From assembly GCF_014217835.1 (NCBI RefSeq), contig NZ_CP055263.1, positions 3,971,501 to 4,035,500 of the forward strand: DNA of 64,000 bases. Direction: 5' to 3'. This document shows positions 38,664 through 46,712 of the stretch, piece by piece (position 1 is the first letter of the stretch; every line of letters begins with the position of its first letter). A model generated the notes under the pieces. That model was not told the origin of the DNA, ran no database searches, and was given only the letters and a program-made list of their open reading frames with translations. The stretch is from Metabacillus sp. KUDC1714 (GTDB lineage Bacteria; Bacillota; Bacilli; Bacillales; Bacillaceae). The position numbers and the translations under genes were made by a program.

Positions 38664-38830
38664 GGTTCTGTTAAACTCTGTTGTTGATTTCCGCTGCATG
38701 CGGATCCAGAAGACTCCTTGGTGCTTTGCAACTGCGGGGTCTCCCTTGGACTCGCAAACCCGCAGGAGTCTGACACATTACGATACGATCAATAAGGTGC
38801 CTAAACCAACAGATAGCTTTAACAAAGATC
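38664..38830 (+). repeat. Dispersed MITE-like repeat, copy 1
   Basis: It starts GGTTCTGTTAAACTCTGTTG and ends TAGCTTTAACAAAGATC, with a GC-rich core (TTTCCGCTGCATGCGG ... GCGGGGTCTC ... CGCAGGAGTC). The ends form an imperfect inverted repeat. Related copies are at 40819-40942 (inverted) and 54852-55003. It resembles an imperfectly palindromic element common in Bacillaceae genomes. Confidence 0.75.
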
Positions 38831-38839
38831 TTAGGATAA

Positions 38840-38883
38840 AAAAAGAAGATGACGCAAAGCTTTTCCTTTGCATCATCCTCTTT
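38840..38883 (-). terminator. Terminator of the lipoprotein gene
   Basis: On the minus strand GATGATGCAAAG pairs with TTTGCGTCATC; a T run follows. Confidence 0.75.
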
Positions 38884-39279
38884 TTAACGCTTAAGTGGTT
38901 CTACATCCTCTGTTTCTAAGTCAACCATATACCAAGCTTCACTTTTTTCTTGTACGCCCACAACTGAATAAACATGGATAATATAATTACCTTTTTCTAA
39001 GTGATCATATTGAACAATCATATCCTCATTTTCATGCAAGTCGAGTTTCTCTCTTACAAGCTCTTCGGCTTTAGTTGGGTGCAATGGATCGCGATCATTA
39101 TCTAGATTAAATTCTTCTCTTGATTCAACTAATAAGTCATCGCTCGTCCTTGTATTGTCATTCCCAGTTTGGAGCAAGCCTTTTTCTTCGTTATTGCGTT
39201 CATTTAATGCCTCACTTTTATCAACTGTATTACAGGCAGTACAGGCTAATAGGAACATAAATATCACTAAATATTTCAT
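38884..39279 (-). CDS. Hypothetical lipoprotein
   Basis: A 131-residue lipoprotein with signal MKYLVIFMFLLACTAC; either Cys of that stretch could be lipidated. The mature part is acidic and hydrophilic, with PTKAEELVREKLDL and a C-terminal YIIHVYSVVGVQEKSEAWYMVD that looks like a small beta domain. I start at the ATG at 39279 after GAGGTG. Family not recognised. Confidence 0.72.
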   Translation of the reverse strand: MKYLVIFMFLLACTACNTVDKSEALNERNNEEKGLLQTGNDNTRTSDDLLVESREEFNLDNDRDPLHPTKAEELVREKLDLHENEDMIVQYDHLEKGNYIIHVYSVVGVQEKSEAWYMVDLETEDVEPLKR

Positions 39280-39393
39280 CATACACCTCACAATGTAAGT
39301 ACCTTCTGTAGTAAACATCATCACACTATATATTCTGTAAATAGTCGAGGTTTTTTATACAAAACACTGTGTGCGAATAAATAATCCTAAAAC

Positions 39394-39422
39394 AAAAGAC
39401 AGACCATTTTTTGGTCTGCCTT
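39394..39422 (-). terminator. Terminator of the purine permease gene
   Basis: On the minus strand GGCAGACCA pairs with TGGTCTGTC, followed by TTTT. Confidence 0.8.
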
Positions 39423-39428
39423 AGTAAA

Positions 39429-40715
39429 TTAATGAAGAGCATGTAAGATGAAGTTAAGTAAAAATAACCCTGCAATAAAATAAAGAGGAGGTTTTACTTC
39501 TTTCCTTCTATTTAATAAAACCTTCAAAAATGGATAGATAATAAATCCAAATGCCATTCCATCTACAATACTATATGTAAATGGAATTAAGGCGATAATT
39601 AAAAATGATGGGAAGCTTTCACTAAAGTCAGTTAAATCAATATGCTGTATATTTTGAATCATCAAGCTCCCAATTAAGATTAATATAGGTGCTATCGCGC
39701 TATCAGGTATTACTTTAATAAAGGGTAAAAATAATAATGAACTTAAAAACAAAACCCCAGTTGTAACAGAGGTTAAGCCAGTGCGACCTCCTGCAGTAAT
39801 TCCTGCTGCTGTTTCAACAGTACTTACAGTTGGGCTTGAACCAAATAAACCAGATGTAATAGTTGATAATGCATTGGCTCGTAATGAACGTTTGTACGTG
39901 TTTGGTCGATCAATCATATGAACCTGTCCAAACACAAGTCCAATATTCTCAAAAACAATAACCATTGTTAGTGAGAATGTAGCTGTCCAGAAAGTTAAAT
40001 CAGCAATTCGTTCGAAAGACATAGCGGCGATTACATATTTATACGCATGTATGGCATTTTCTGGATGTGTTACAGATTCAAATGAAAGTTGACCACAAAA
40101 TCCAGCTAAAAGTGTACCAAGTAGGATGCTAATTAAGAAATTACCAGGAATCTGCCTTGCAAATAACGCAATTGTTATTAATAATGTAACTAGTGTTAAT
40201 ATAACAGCTGGATCACTAAAGTCACCTAATGATACGTATGTCTCTTTATTTAAAATGATAATTCCACCCTTTTGCAAGCCTATAAAAGTAAGAAATAAAC
40301 CAATACCAACTGTAATGGCCTCTTTTAAGGAATGAGGGATCGATTCTGAAATAATCGATGCTAGCTTTGTAAAAGCAATAACAGTAAATAATAAACCTGA
40401 TACAAAAACAACAGCTAGTCCTTCTTGCCATGATAACCCCATCCCTAAAACAATCGTATAGGTAAATAATGCGTTTACTCCCATACCTGGTACAAGGATA
40501 ATTGGAGTATTTCCGTAGAACCCCATGATAAAACATCCTGCAAACGAGGTTAGCACAGTCGCGATTATTCCTGCTTCTAATGGAATACCTGCATCAGATA
40601 AGATTGCAGCATTAACGACGACAATATAAACAATAGTAAAGAAGGAAACTGTTCCTGCAAGTATTTCATTTTTAATAGTTGTTTTGTTGTCTTTAAGTTG
40701 AAAAAATTTATTCAA
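39429..40715 (-). CDS. AzgA-family adenine/guanine/hypoxanthine permease (PbuG/PbuO-like)
   Basis: A 428-residue permease with about 12-14 membrane segments. Family features: an N-terminal cytoplasmic stretch FFQLKDNKTTIKNEILAGTVSFFTIVYIV, the substrate-region GMGVNALFTY, and SSPTVSTVETAAGITAGGRTG. It imports purine bases by proton symport. The start is TTG at 40715, six bases after GGAAGG. A structured leader lies in the 5' UTR (40733-40789). Guanine/hypoxanthine (pbuG) versus other purines cannot be decided. Confidence 0.9.
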   Translation of the reverse strand: MNKFFQLKDNKTTIKNEILAGTVSFFTIVYIVVVNAAILSDAGIPLEAGIIATVLTSFAGCFIMGFYGNTPIILVPGMGVNALFTYTIVLGMGLSWQEGLAVVFVSGLLFTVIAFTKLASIISESIPHSLKEAITVGIGLFLTFIGLQKGGIIILNKETYVSLGDFSDPAVILTLVTLLITIALFARQIPGNFLISILLGTLLAGFCGQLSFESVTHPENAIHAYKYVIAAMSFERIADLTFWTATFSLTMVIVFENIGLVFGQVHMIDRPNTYKRSLRANALSTITSGLFGSSPTVSTVETAAGITAGGRTGLTSVTTGVLFLSSLLFLPFIKVIPDSAIAPILILIGSLMIQNIQHIDLTDFSESFPSFLIIALIPFTYSIVDGMAFGFIIYPFLKVLLNRRKEVKPPLYFIAGLFLLNFILHALH

Positions 40716-40732
40716 TGTTTACCTTCCTTAAG

Positions 40733-40789
40733 TGTAACCCTCAGCCCATCCCGTATAATCGTACATAAGATTGTATCAAGAGAGTTACA
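40733..40789 (-). promoter_or_regulatory. Structured 5' leader of the purine permease mRNA (candidate riboswitch)
   Basis: A 10-bp closing stem TGTAACTCTC / GAGGGTTACA (one G-T pair) encloses 37 bases (40733-40742 with 40780-40789, minus strand) and ends just before the ribosome binding site. It lacks the conserved junctions of the classical purine riboswitch, so its class is unknown. Confidence 0.4.
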
Positions 40790-40818
40790 TTTATGCATTA
40801 TTTTTCTTATAAATTATA

Positions 40819-40942
40819 GGATCTTTTAAAGCTCACTGTTGTTTTAGGCAAATTGTTGATTGCAACGAATACGTAAGATCCCGGACCGCCCACAGAATGC
40901 AAACGCATGCAGCAGAAATCAACAACCAAGTTTAACAGATCC
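40819..40942 (-). repeat. Dispersed MITE-like repeat, copy 2 (inverted)
   Basis: Read on the minus strand it starts GGATCTGTTAAACTTGGTTG, continues TTGATTTCTGCTGCATGCG, and ends TGAGCTTTAAAAGATCC. It parallels copy 1 throughout, with a shorter core. Confidence 0.75.
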
Positions 40943-41144
40943 AAATTTTTAAGATAAGTCTCTTTTTATCATGCATGAATTTTTTATTTCCATTCAGAAA
41001 CTAGAGGAAAAGAGTTTGGTGATAAAAGCTCCTAACACTATTTTTTGATATTTTTTCGAAACCTAGGATTAAAACTTTGTAACGTAGTATGTTTGAGACA
41101 ACCATTTATCTCATATATATGAGTAGAGCTTAGAGAGAAAGGGT

Positions 41145-41804
41145 GTGAGGTCTCTGGCACGAAAGGTATGGGGAGTTGACTCGAATAATCCGGTTGATCA
41201 AGAATTTTATGAATGTGTGAAGAATCAATTTGGTTTACCTAAATATTGGGGAAGATATTTATCTGAAAAAGTAAATGTTTCGAGTGGGCTAACTAAAGAA
41301 GAAATTATTTTTATAAGAAGTAAAGGTATTAAGATATTACCAATTTACAATGTCATCACGGAAGCTGTAGGTTATGAAGAGGCGAGAGTAGCTGCAAGAA
41401 ATGCAGTTTACCATGCTAGGAGATTAGGACTTCCGAAAAATATTGCATTATTTGCTAGTGTTGAGAATTTTTTTAAAGTAGATGCAGCATGGATCACAGG
41501 ATGGGTTGAAACGCTTTTACGTTCAGAATATCGTTCAGGTTTTTACCATGATCCTCTAAAAGGAGATTTTTCACAAGCTTATTGTCAGGCTGTCCATCAA
41601 AATAATGAAGTTGCTGTTCAAGGAATTCTTTGGAGTGCAGAACCTGAAACTGGAGCCACTTCAGAACGAAAGGCACCTAGGTATAATCCAGCGAAGCCAA
41701 ACTGTAAAGCAAATGTATGGTTATGGCAATATGGGCGGAATTCAAAAAAATGTCCAATTGACACTAACCTTGCTGATGAAAGAGTATTAAATTATTTGTA
41801 TTAA
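41145..41804 (+). CDS. DUF1906-type glycoside hydrolase-like protein
   Basis: A 219-residue protein, probably a TIM barrel of the Rv2525c-like/DUF1906 group: starts WGVDSNNPVDQEF, then PKYWGRYL, ILPIYNV, a central acidic stretch, and ANVWLWQYG near the end. These resemble the GH25-like lysozyme fold, but there is no signal peptide and catalysis is unproven. The GTG start overlaps a GTGAGG stretch, so the exact start is uncertain. A terminator follows directly. Confidence 0.75.
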   Translation: MRSLARKVWGVDSNNPVDQEFYECVKNQFGLPKYWGRYLSEKVNVSSGLTKEEIIFIRSKGIKILPIYNVITEAVGYEEARVAARNAVYHARRLGLPKNIALFASVENFFKVDAAWITGWVETLLRSEYRSGFYHDPLKGDFSQAYCQAVHQNNEVAVQGILWSAEPETGATSERKAPRYNPAKPNCKANVWLWQYGRNSKKCPIDTNLADERVLNYLY

Positions 41805-41807
41805 TGG

Positions 41808-41836
41808 AGCTTGGATTTGTTTCCAAGCTTTATTTT
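41808..41836 (+). terminator. Terminator
   Basis: AGCTTGGA / TCCAAGCT stem with a T-rich tail. Confidence 0.82.
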
Positions 41837-41938
41837 CATTAAACTATATTAAATAAATACATAAAATGTGTAGTACGTTAAATACAAGTGGACATGCTAG
41901 TCATTTATTATTTAACTAACTCGACTTTAAAATTATAC

Positions 41939-41965
41939 TTTAGTTTCAAAAATATAAGCCGATAT
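41939..41965 (+). promoter_or_regulatory. SigD-like promoter of cheV
   Basis: GCCGATAT at 41958-41965 matches the SigD -10 GCCGATAA at seven of eight positions. TTTA at 41939-41942 with a 15-base spacer is a weak match to TAAA. It lies 40 bases before cheV, a chemotaxis gene. Confidence 0.65.
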
Positions 41966-42004
41966 AAACAATGCAAAAGTTGATTACATGGAAGGAAGAA
42001 AAAG

Positions 42005-42910
42005 ATGGACCAACAAAAAGGAATTTTACTTGAAAGTGGAACGAATGAATTAGAAATTGTAGAATTTAGTATAGGTAAAAATAATTTTGGAATCAATGTA
42101 ATAAAAGTAAAAGAAATCATTCAGCCTGTTAAGATAACTAAAATTCCTCATTCTCATCCTAATGTAGAAGGAATAATTGAAATCCGTGGAGAGATTTTAC
42201 CTGTTGTAAATGTTGCAAACGCACTTGGGTACAGCCACAGTGATGATCCGAATAGTGATAAATTCATCATAACTGAATTTAATAAAACAAAGATTGTTTT
42301 TCATGTTCATTCAGTTACGCAAATACATCGTATTTCTTGGGATAAAATCGAAAAACCATCAAGCATTTATCAAGGCTTAGAAAGTCAGATCACAGGGGTA
42401 GTCAAAATTCATGATGAAATGGTGTTAATGTTAGACTTTGAGAAAATCGTTGCTGATATTAATCCTGAATCTAGTATTAATGTTGAGCAAGTGAAAAAGT
42501 TAGGGACAAGAGAACGCTCTGTCAAAAAGCTTATCGTTGCTGAAGATTCACCATTATTACGAAAGCTCTTACAAGAGACATTAAACGAAGCAGGGTTCCA
42601 AAATATTGAATTCTTTGAGAACGGTAAAGATGCTTTATCATATTTACTTTCAATTATTGAATCAGGAAAGGCAATAGAAGACGAGATACAGCTAGTTATA
42701 ACAGACATTGAAATGCCACAAATGGATGGTCATCATCTTACGAAACGAATAAAAGATGATCAATCGTTAATGATTCTTCCTATTATCATTTTTTCATCTC
42801 TCATAACTAATGATTTGCGCCATAAAGGTGAAGTTGTTGGGGCAAGTTCACAAATAAGTAAACCAGAAATAGGTGAACTCATAGCTAAAATTGATGAATT
42901 AATCCTATAG
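42005..42910 (+). CDS. cheV: Chemotaxis coupling protein CheV
   Basis: A 301-residue two-domain protein. Residues about 15-155 form a CheW-like domain (IVEFSIGKNNFGINVIKVKEI, VEGIIEIRGEILPVVNV). Residues 170-300 form a response-regulator receiver with phospho-acceptor Asp234 in ITDIEMPQMDG and acidic start AEDSP. CheV couples chemoreceptors to CheA and takes part in adaptation. It sits after the patA block as in B. subtilis, with a SigD-like promoter and a terminator at 42939. Confidence 0.94.
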   Translation: MDQQKGILLESGTNELEIVEFSIGKNNFGINVIKVKEIIQPVKITKIPHSHPNVEGIIEIRGEILPVVNVANALGYSHSDDPNSDKFIITEFNKTKIVFHVHSVTQIHRISWDKIEKPSSIYQGLESQITGVVKIHDEMVLMLDFEKIVADINPESSINVEQVKKLGTRERSVKKLIVAEDSPLLRKLLQETLNEAGFQNIEFFENGKDALSYLLSIIESGKAIEDEIQLVITDIEMPQMDGHHLTKRIKDDQSLMILPIIIFSSLITNDLRHKGEVVGASSQISKPEIGELIAKIDELIL

Positions 42911-42938
42911 AGAATTCGTTATATAAATAAAATTTTTT

Positions 42939-42974
42939 AAGCCACTTGGGATAATGGTTCTTGTGGCTTTTTTT
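42939..42974 (+). terminator. Terminator after cheV
   Basis: AAGCCAC / GTGGCTT stem and a long T run, ending 12 bases before the next start. Confidence 0.85.
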
Positions 42975-42985
42975 GGGGTGAAGGA

Positions 42986-43534
42986 ATGATTATTACAAAA
43001 GCAAAAAAATTTGCTGAAAAGGCTCATCAAGGTCAACTGCGAAAAATAAGTGGCACTCCATATTTTACGCATCTTGAGAATGTAGCTTTAACATTATTCA
43101 ATGCAGGCTTTTCAAATAATGTAGTAGCTGCAGGTTATTTACATGATATTATTGAGGATACAAAAGTAACAAAGTTGCAAATTTCGAATTTATTTGGCAA
43201 CGAGGTAGTGGAGCTTGTTTTAGCAAATTCAGAAAATAAATCATTAGAATGGGAAGAGCGAAAAAACGAAACGATAGAAAAAGCCAAAACAGCATCATTG
43301 GAGATAAAAGCATTGATTGCAGCAGATAAGTTAGATAACACTTCTGATTTGTTGAAACAACATAGACTTCATGGAGACGAGGTTTGGAGTTATTTTAATC
43401 GTGGCTTTGATAAGCAAGCTTGGTATTACCAAAATCTTTTAGAGGCAGTATATTATGGTTTGGATAATTCAGAGGTACCAAGTTATTTTATCGATGTTAA
43501 AAGGAATATTGAAGAGTTGTTTGGAGGTTTTTGA
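42986..43534 (+). CDS. HD-domain (p)ppGpp hydrolase-like protein
   Basis: A 182-residue protein with the HD fold of RelA/SpoT hydrolase domains: KFAEKAHQGQLRKISGTPYFTHLENVA, the metal-binding HD of YLHDIIEDT, and the later Asp in AADKLDN. It resembles small MESH1-type hydrolases, which cleave (p)ppGpp or related nucleotides. There is no synthetase or regulatory domain. The start ATG follows GGGGTGAAGG. Substrate inferred only. Confidence 0.8.
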   Translation: MIITKAKKFAEKAHQGQLRKISGTPYFTHLENVALTLFNAGFSNNVVAAGYLHDIIEDTKVTKLQISNLFGNEVVELVLANSENKSLEWEERKNETIEKAKTASLEIKALIAADKLDNTSDLLKQHRLHGDEVWSYFNRGFDKQAWYYQNLLEAVYYGLDNSEVPSYFIDVKRNIEELFGGF

Positions 43535-43570
43535 TCACTAGAAATAATACATCGTTGGAATTATAATATA

Positions 43571-43776
43571 TCTAACTCCAACGCCTTATGCTTTTCAGGG
43601 CTGAAAAATACGATTCCAATTTTATTACAGATAAGATGGAAAACTTTTCAACAAGTTTTCGTGTCTAGCTCCAGCGCCTAGCCCTTCGAGCATAAGCCAC
43701 TCCTGAACTGAAGGTAAAGAACACCTTCTATTCAGGAGCGTCTTATGCTTTTCTAGGCTGAAAAATGCGCTTCCGC
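43571..43776. repeat. Bacillaceae-type intergenic repeat, two related units
   Basis: Unit 2 (43665-43776) reads CTAGCTCCAGCGCCTAGCCC... and folds into a long hairpin: GCATAAGCCACTCCTGAA pairs with TTCAGGAGCGTCTTATGC, and GAAGGT with ACCTTC inside. Unit 1 (43571-43616) keeps only CTAACTCCAACGCCTTATGCTTTTC and its tail. Such CTAGCTCCAGCGCCTAG elements are common in Bacillaceae intergenic regions. It may also end ykyB transcription. Confidence 0.7.
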
Positions 43777-43784
43777 ATTTCTAT

Positions 43785-44264
43785 TCACCTATAACTTTCA
43801 CCAAGTCTTTTGAACACTGGTTTTTCGTATGTACGTGTTTTTTTAGACTGGAATGAATTAGGTGGGAGTTTGTCTTCTTTCATTCCTACATAATTTTGTA
43901 AAAGGATTTTTGCCTTTGATAGTGACATATGTGTTTTGGGATTACGATATGTTTGATTCAAGGATCCTAAATGTGGAAGTTGATCGAAGTCATCTTTTGT
44001 AGGAGGCATATGAAAGAAATACTCTCCAGCTGATACTAGTACGTCAGATTGTTGTTTACTATATTTTGGATTGTTAGAAAAATGAAGTCCTTCTTTTTTC
44101 GCCTTTCCTTCATGAACAAGCTTTATCAAGGCCTTCTTTTTTAATCCATAAAGAAATTTAGGATTTGGTGCGGTTTTTGCATGACGGTTTACTACATAAA
44201 TAGCACGTGCGAGGTTTTCAGTTGTTGGTTGTTTGGTTGGATCGAGTCGAATATGATCGTCCAT
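43785..44264 (-). CDS. ykyB: YkyB-like conserved protein
   Basis: A 159-residue basic protein: TTENLARAIYVVNRHAKTAPNPKFLY, then LYGLKKKALIKLVHEGKAKKEGLHFS and LPHLGSL. This matches the B. subtilis YkyB pattern as I recall it; its function is unknown. I use the ATG at 44264, after AAAGGAGAG. The position between cheV and ykuC agrees with B. subtilis. Confidence 0.82.
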   Translation of the reverse strand: MDDHIRLDPTKQPTTENLARAIYVVNRHAKTAPNPKFLYGLKKKALIKLVHEGKAKKEGLHFSNNPKYSKQQSDVLVSAGEYFFHMPPTKDDFDQLPHLGSLNQTYRNPKTHMSLSKAKILLQNYVGMKEDKLPPNSFQSKKTRTYEKPVFKRLGESYR

Positions 44265-44607
44265 TGTTTCTCTCCTTTTCTGGAACACTTTCAGTTTGAG
44301 CCATTCTTACTTAAATTATACTTCGAGAATAGTAAATTGCAACAAGTAATTAGGCATGATTTGTAAAATCACTTTAAAATCTGATTTTTTATCTGATTTA
44401 AACTTCTCATGTGGGAAAATCAAGTGAGTTGGGATTCAAATTAATATGTAAAGGGCATACCATGTATGGAATATGTCTTTGAATTGGTTCGGTATTAATA
44501 TGAAATAATAAAAATGAACCATAAACATATCTACCTTGTAGGTCAGTAAAATGTAGAGGAAATTTAGTGATTAAAATAAAGAAGCTGATAGTAAGACATC
44601 AGCTTCT
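44265..44607. other. Intergenic region ykyB-ykuC
   Basis: About 340 AT-rich bases; only the ykuC terminator (44577-44610) is recognised. Confidence 0.6.
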
Positions 44608-44610
44608 TTA
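44577..44610 (-). terminator. Terminator overlapping the ykuC stop
   Basis: AAAGAAGCTGAT / ATCAGCTTCTTT stem on the minus strand; T-rich tail. Confidence 0.8.
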
Positions 44611-45906
44611 AATTGAATTAATATTAGGACCAGGTTTTGTTCGTTGATTACGTTGGACTCGTTTTTCTTTAGCTTCAAATGCATTACTTAATCTTGGTAA
44701 TGTAAATGCATAGAAAAGTGAAACAAAAAGTATGATAATTGCCATTCCATAATACAAATAATCAATTGTTTCAATTATTTTAGGGAATAGAAGTGCAATT
44801 AGTCCTAAAGTAATTGACTGTGCTAGCATCATTAAAGGATCGATCCAGCCACTTACTCTTCCCATTAATTTTGGATGGACAATTTTTGGCATCCAGCCGC
44901 CAATTGCTATATTAATTGGTCCAAGGCAAGTACCAATTACGAAGACAATAATTAAAAAGATTGTTACATTATCGGTAAACCCTAAAAAGAAAATAAGCAA
45001 GCTTGTAACAAATATCGGAAACACCATTAATTGGTATGGTTTGAATTTTGAAGCGACAAGAGTACCAATGCCACTACCAGTTAATAAACCCAATCCAAGT
45101 GATATGGCAAAAAATGATGCATACCATTCATAATTATCAGGTGTTAGTTCATATTTCATTGTAAACATTGGTAAAATTGCAAAGGCACCATTAACAATGC
45201 CGAAGATGAAAAAACCAAAAACTAAAACGGCTAACAAACGGTTTTTTATAATATAAGCTATACCAGCTTTAAAGTCACCCATAGACGATTTGAGGCTTAT
45301 ATCCTTCCATTCAAGTTTCCCATTTGGAAGTCTCGCGGATGTAGGGATTTTACAGGAACGAATTAATAATCCCGAGATAACGAAGCTTACAAAATCTACA
45401 GCTACAGCTCCATGAATCCCAATCGTTTTATAAATTGCTGCGCCAATTCCAACACCAAAAACCATGAATATACTAAAAAGCATTTGATTTAAACCAGCCG
45501 CTTGAGCGTATTGTTCTTTGTTTAAAATCCCTTGGACAAGACTATTTTCTGCAGGGAAAAAGAATTTTGTTACAGCACTGCGTAAAAATAATATAAGAAA
45601 TACGAGCGGGACAGAGTTTAAGAACAATGCACAAAATAAAACAATTGTTAGTGCTGCTCTAATCCAGTCGCAGTTTTCTGCAACTTTTTTCCGATCAAAT
45701 CGATCTGCAACAACACCAACAATAAAAAACACTAAAATGGTTGGTAATGAATACATAAGCTCTGCCATTGTTGCGTAGGAAGGTTGATGACTAAAGTGGT
45801 CAAGAAGATAAAAGGCAAATGCCATATTTCCTATTGTGGTCCCCATTTGTGAGAAAAGAGCTGCATAAAATAATCTAACGAAATTCCGGTTACGAAAAAT
45901 TTTCAT
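44608..45906 (-). CDS. ykuC: MFS transporter YkuC
   Basis: A 432-residue major facilitator with 12 membrane segments. The loop 2-3 motif reads GVVADRFDRKKV. The protein starts MKIFRNRNFVRLFYAALFSQMGTT and ends with a basic tail. It resembles the MFS_3-type exporters (macrolide/drug efflux class). Substrate unknown. AAGGAGC precedes the ATG. The order ykyB-ykuC-ykuD, all on the minus strand, is conserved. Confidence 0.85.
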   Translation of the reverse strand: MKIFRNRNFVRLFYAALFSQMGTTIGNMAFAFYLLDHFSHQPSYATMAELMYSLPTILVFFIVGVVADRFDRKKVAENCDWIRAALTIVLFCALFLNSVPLVFLILFLRSAVTKFFFPAENSLVQGILNKEQYAQAAGLNQMLFSIFMVFGVGIGAAIYKTIGIHGAVAVDFVSFVISGLLIRSCKIPTSARLPNGKLEWKDISLKSSMGDFKAGIAYIIKNRLLAVLVFGFFIFGIVNGAFAILPMFTMKYELTPDNYEWYASFFAISLGLGLLTGSGIGTLVASKFKPYQLMVFPIFVTSLLIFFLGFTDNVTIFLIIVFVIGTCLGPINIAIGGWMPKIVHPKLMGRVSGWIDPLMMLAQSITLGLIALLFPKIIETIDYLYYGMAIIILFVSLFYAFTLPRLSNAFEAKEKRVQRNQRTKPGPNINSI

Positions 45907-46102
45907 TTGTTTGCTCCTTACATTGCTATATCGTTTAGCTCCCGCAGCAAGACTTTAAGAAGTGTTAGGTGCCTAGCCTAAGTCCCTTAAAGTGCTTTTC
46001 GTGGTTGAACAAGGCTCTGTAGTTTGGATCAATTACTTCATTTGTCATTATAAGGGATTTTATTCAATTTGAATACGCAACTTACAAAATATTAATAAAA
46101 TC

Positions 46103-46597
46103 TTAAGGTCTAATAAAAACTCTAGTGCCATTTGGTACCATAGATGCTAGTTCTAATACATCATTGTTATACATTCTTATACAGCCTAGTGATACTGCTT
46201 TTCCTATTGAAGCTGGGTTATTCGTTCCATGAATCCCATAATGGATTTTCGATAAACTTAGCCACATCACACCAAAAGGTCCGCCTGGATTTGGTTCCCG
46301 ATTAACAATGACAAAATCTCCTACAGGTGTAGCAGTTACGATTTTACCAACAGCGATAGGATACTCCCTTACAACTTGTCCTTCTCTCTTTAGTATTAAA
46401 CGTTTAGAGGAAACTGAAATGTGAATTGAATAAGGAATTGAGTCAGGATTAGGTAAGGATGGTATGTTTATTTGTTGCCCTATATAAATTATATTTGGAT
46501 TGCTTATTTTATTGACTGCTATTAATTGATTTAAAGATATTCGATAATTCGCTGCAATAATAGCAAGTGATTCCCCTGCCTTAACTATATGAATCAT
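46103..46597 (-). CDS. ykuD: L,D-transpeptidase with LysM domain (YkuD)
   Basis: A 164-residue protein: residues 1-48 are a LysM repeat ([27 protein letters not shown]). Residues 55-164 form the YkuD catalytic domain with [10 protein letters not shown] and the active Cys in [13 protein letters not shown]. It makes 3-3 or related cross-links in peptidoglycan; the B. subtilis protein is associated with spores. There is no signal peptide, as in the B. subtilis protein. AGGAGGG precedes the start. Confidence 0.94.
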   Translation of the reverse strand: MIHIVKAGESLAIIAANYRISLNQLIAVNKISNPNIIYIGQQINIPSLPNPDSIPYSIHISVSSKRLILKREGQVVREYPIAVGKIVTATPVGDFVIVNREPNPGGPFGVMWLSLSKIHYGIHGTNNPASIGKAVSLGCIRMYNNDVLELASMVPNGTRVFIRP

Positions 46598-46712
46598 AGA
46601 AGCCCTCCTAAAATGCTGAATTACTATGTCTAATAATGTTTAAAAAACACAGTATACCTTATGTTTGAATGTGGTATAATGTACCTTATTTTATCGAGTT
46701 AGGGTGTGAGTG

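Larger units (their letters stand above)
38493..38883. other. Intergenic region holding a dispersed repeat copy
   Basis: 390 bases between the GGDEF gene and the lipoprotein gene. It contains the repeat at 38664-38830 and a minus-strand terminator at 38840-38883. Confidence 0.7.
40716..41144. other. Intergenic region: structured leader plus repeat
   Basis: 430 bases between divergent genes. From left to right: the purine permease leader with its hairpin, a TATAAT on the minus strand at 40813-40818, the inverted repeat copy at 40819-40942, and about 200 bases without visible features. Confidence 0.6.

Noticed and set aside
38698-38919. A 73-codon plus-strand open frame
   Set aside because: It runs through the dispersed repeat and into the terminator of the lipoprotein gene; no ribosome binding site and no family resemblance.
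40716-40800. Classical purine riboswitch ahead of the purine permease
   Set aside because: The conserved junction sequences of the three-way purine aptamer are missing; kept only as an unassigned structured leader.
45930-46020. GC-richer patch upstream of ykuC resembling the CTAGCTCC repeat
   Set aside because: Only short words are shared; similarity is too weak to call a repeat copy.
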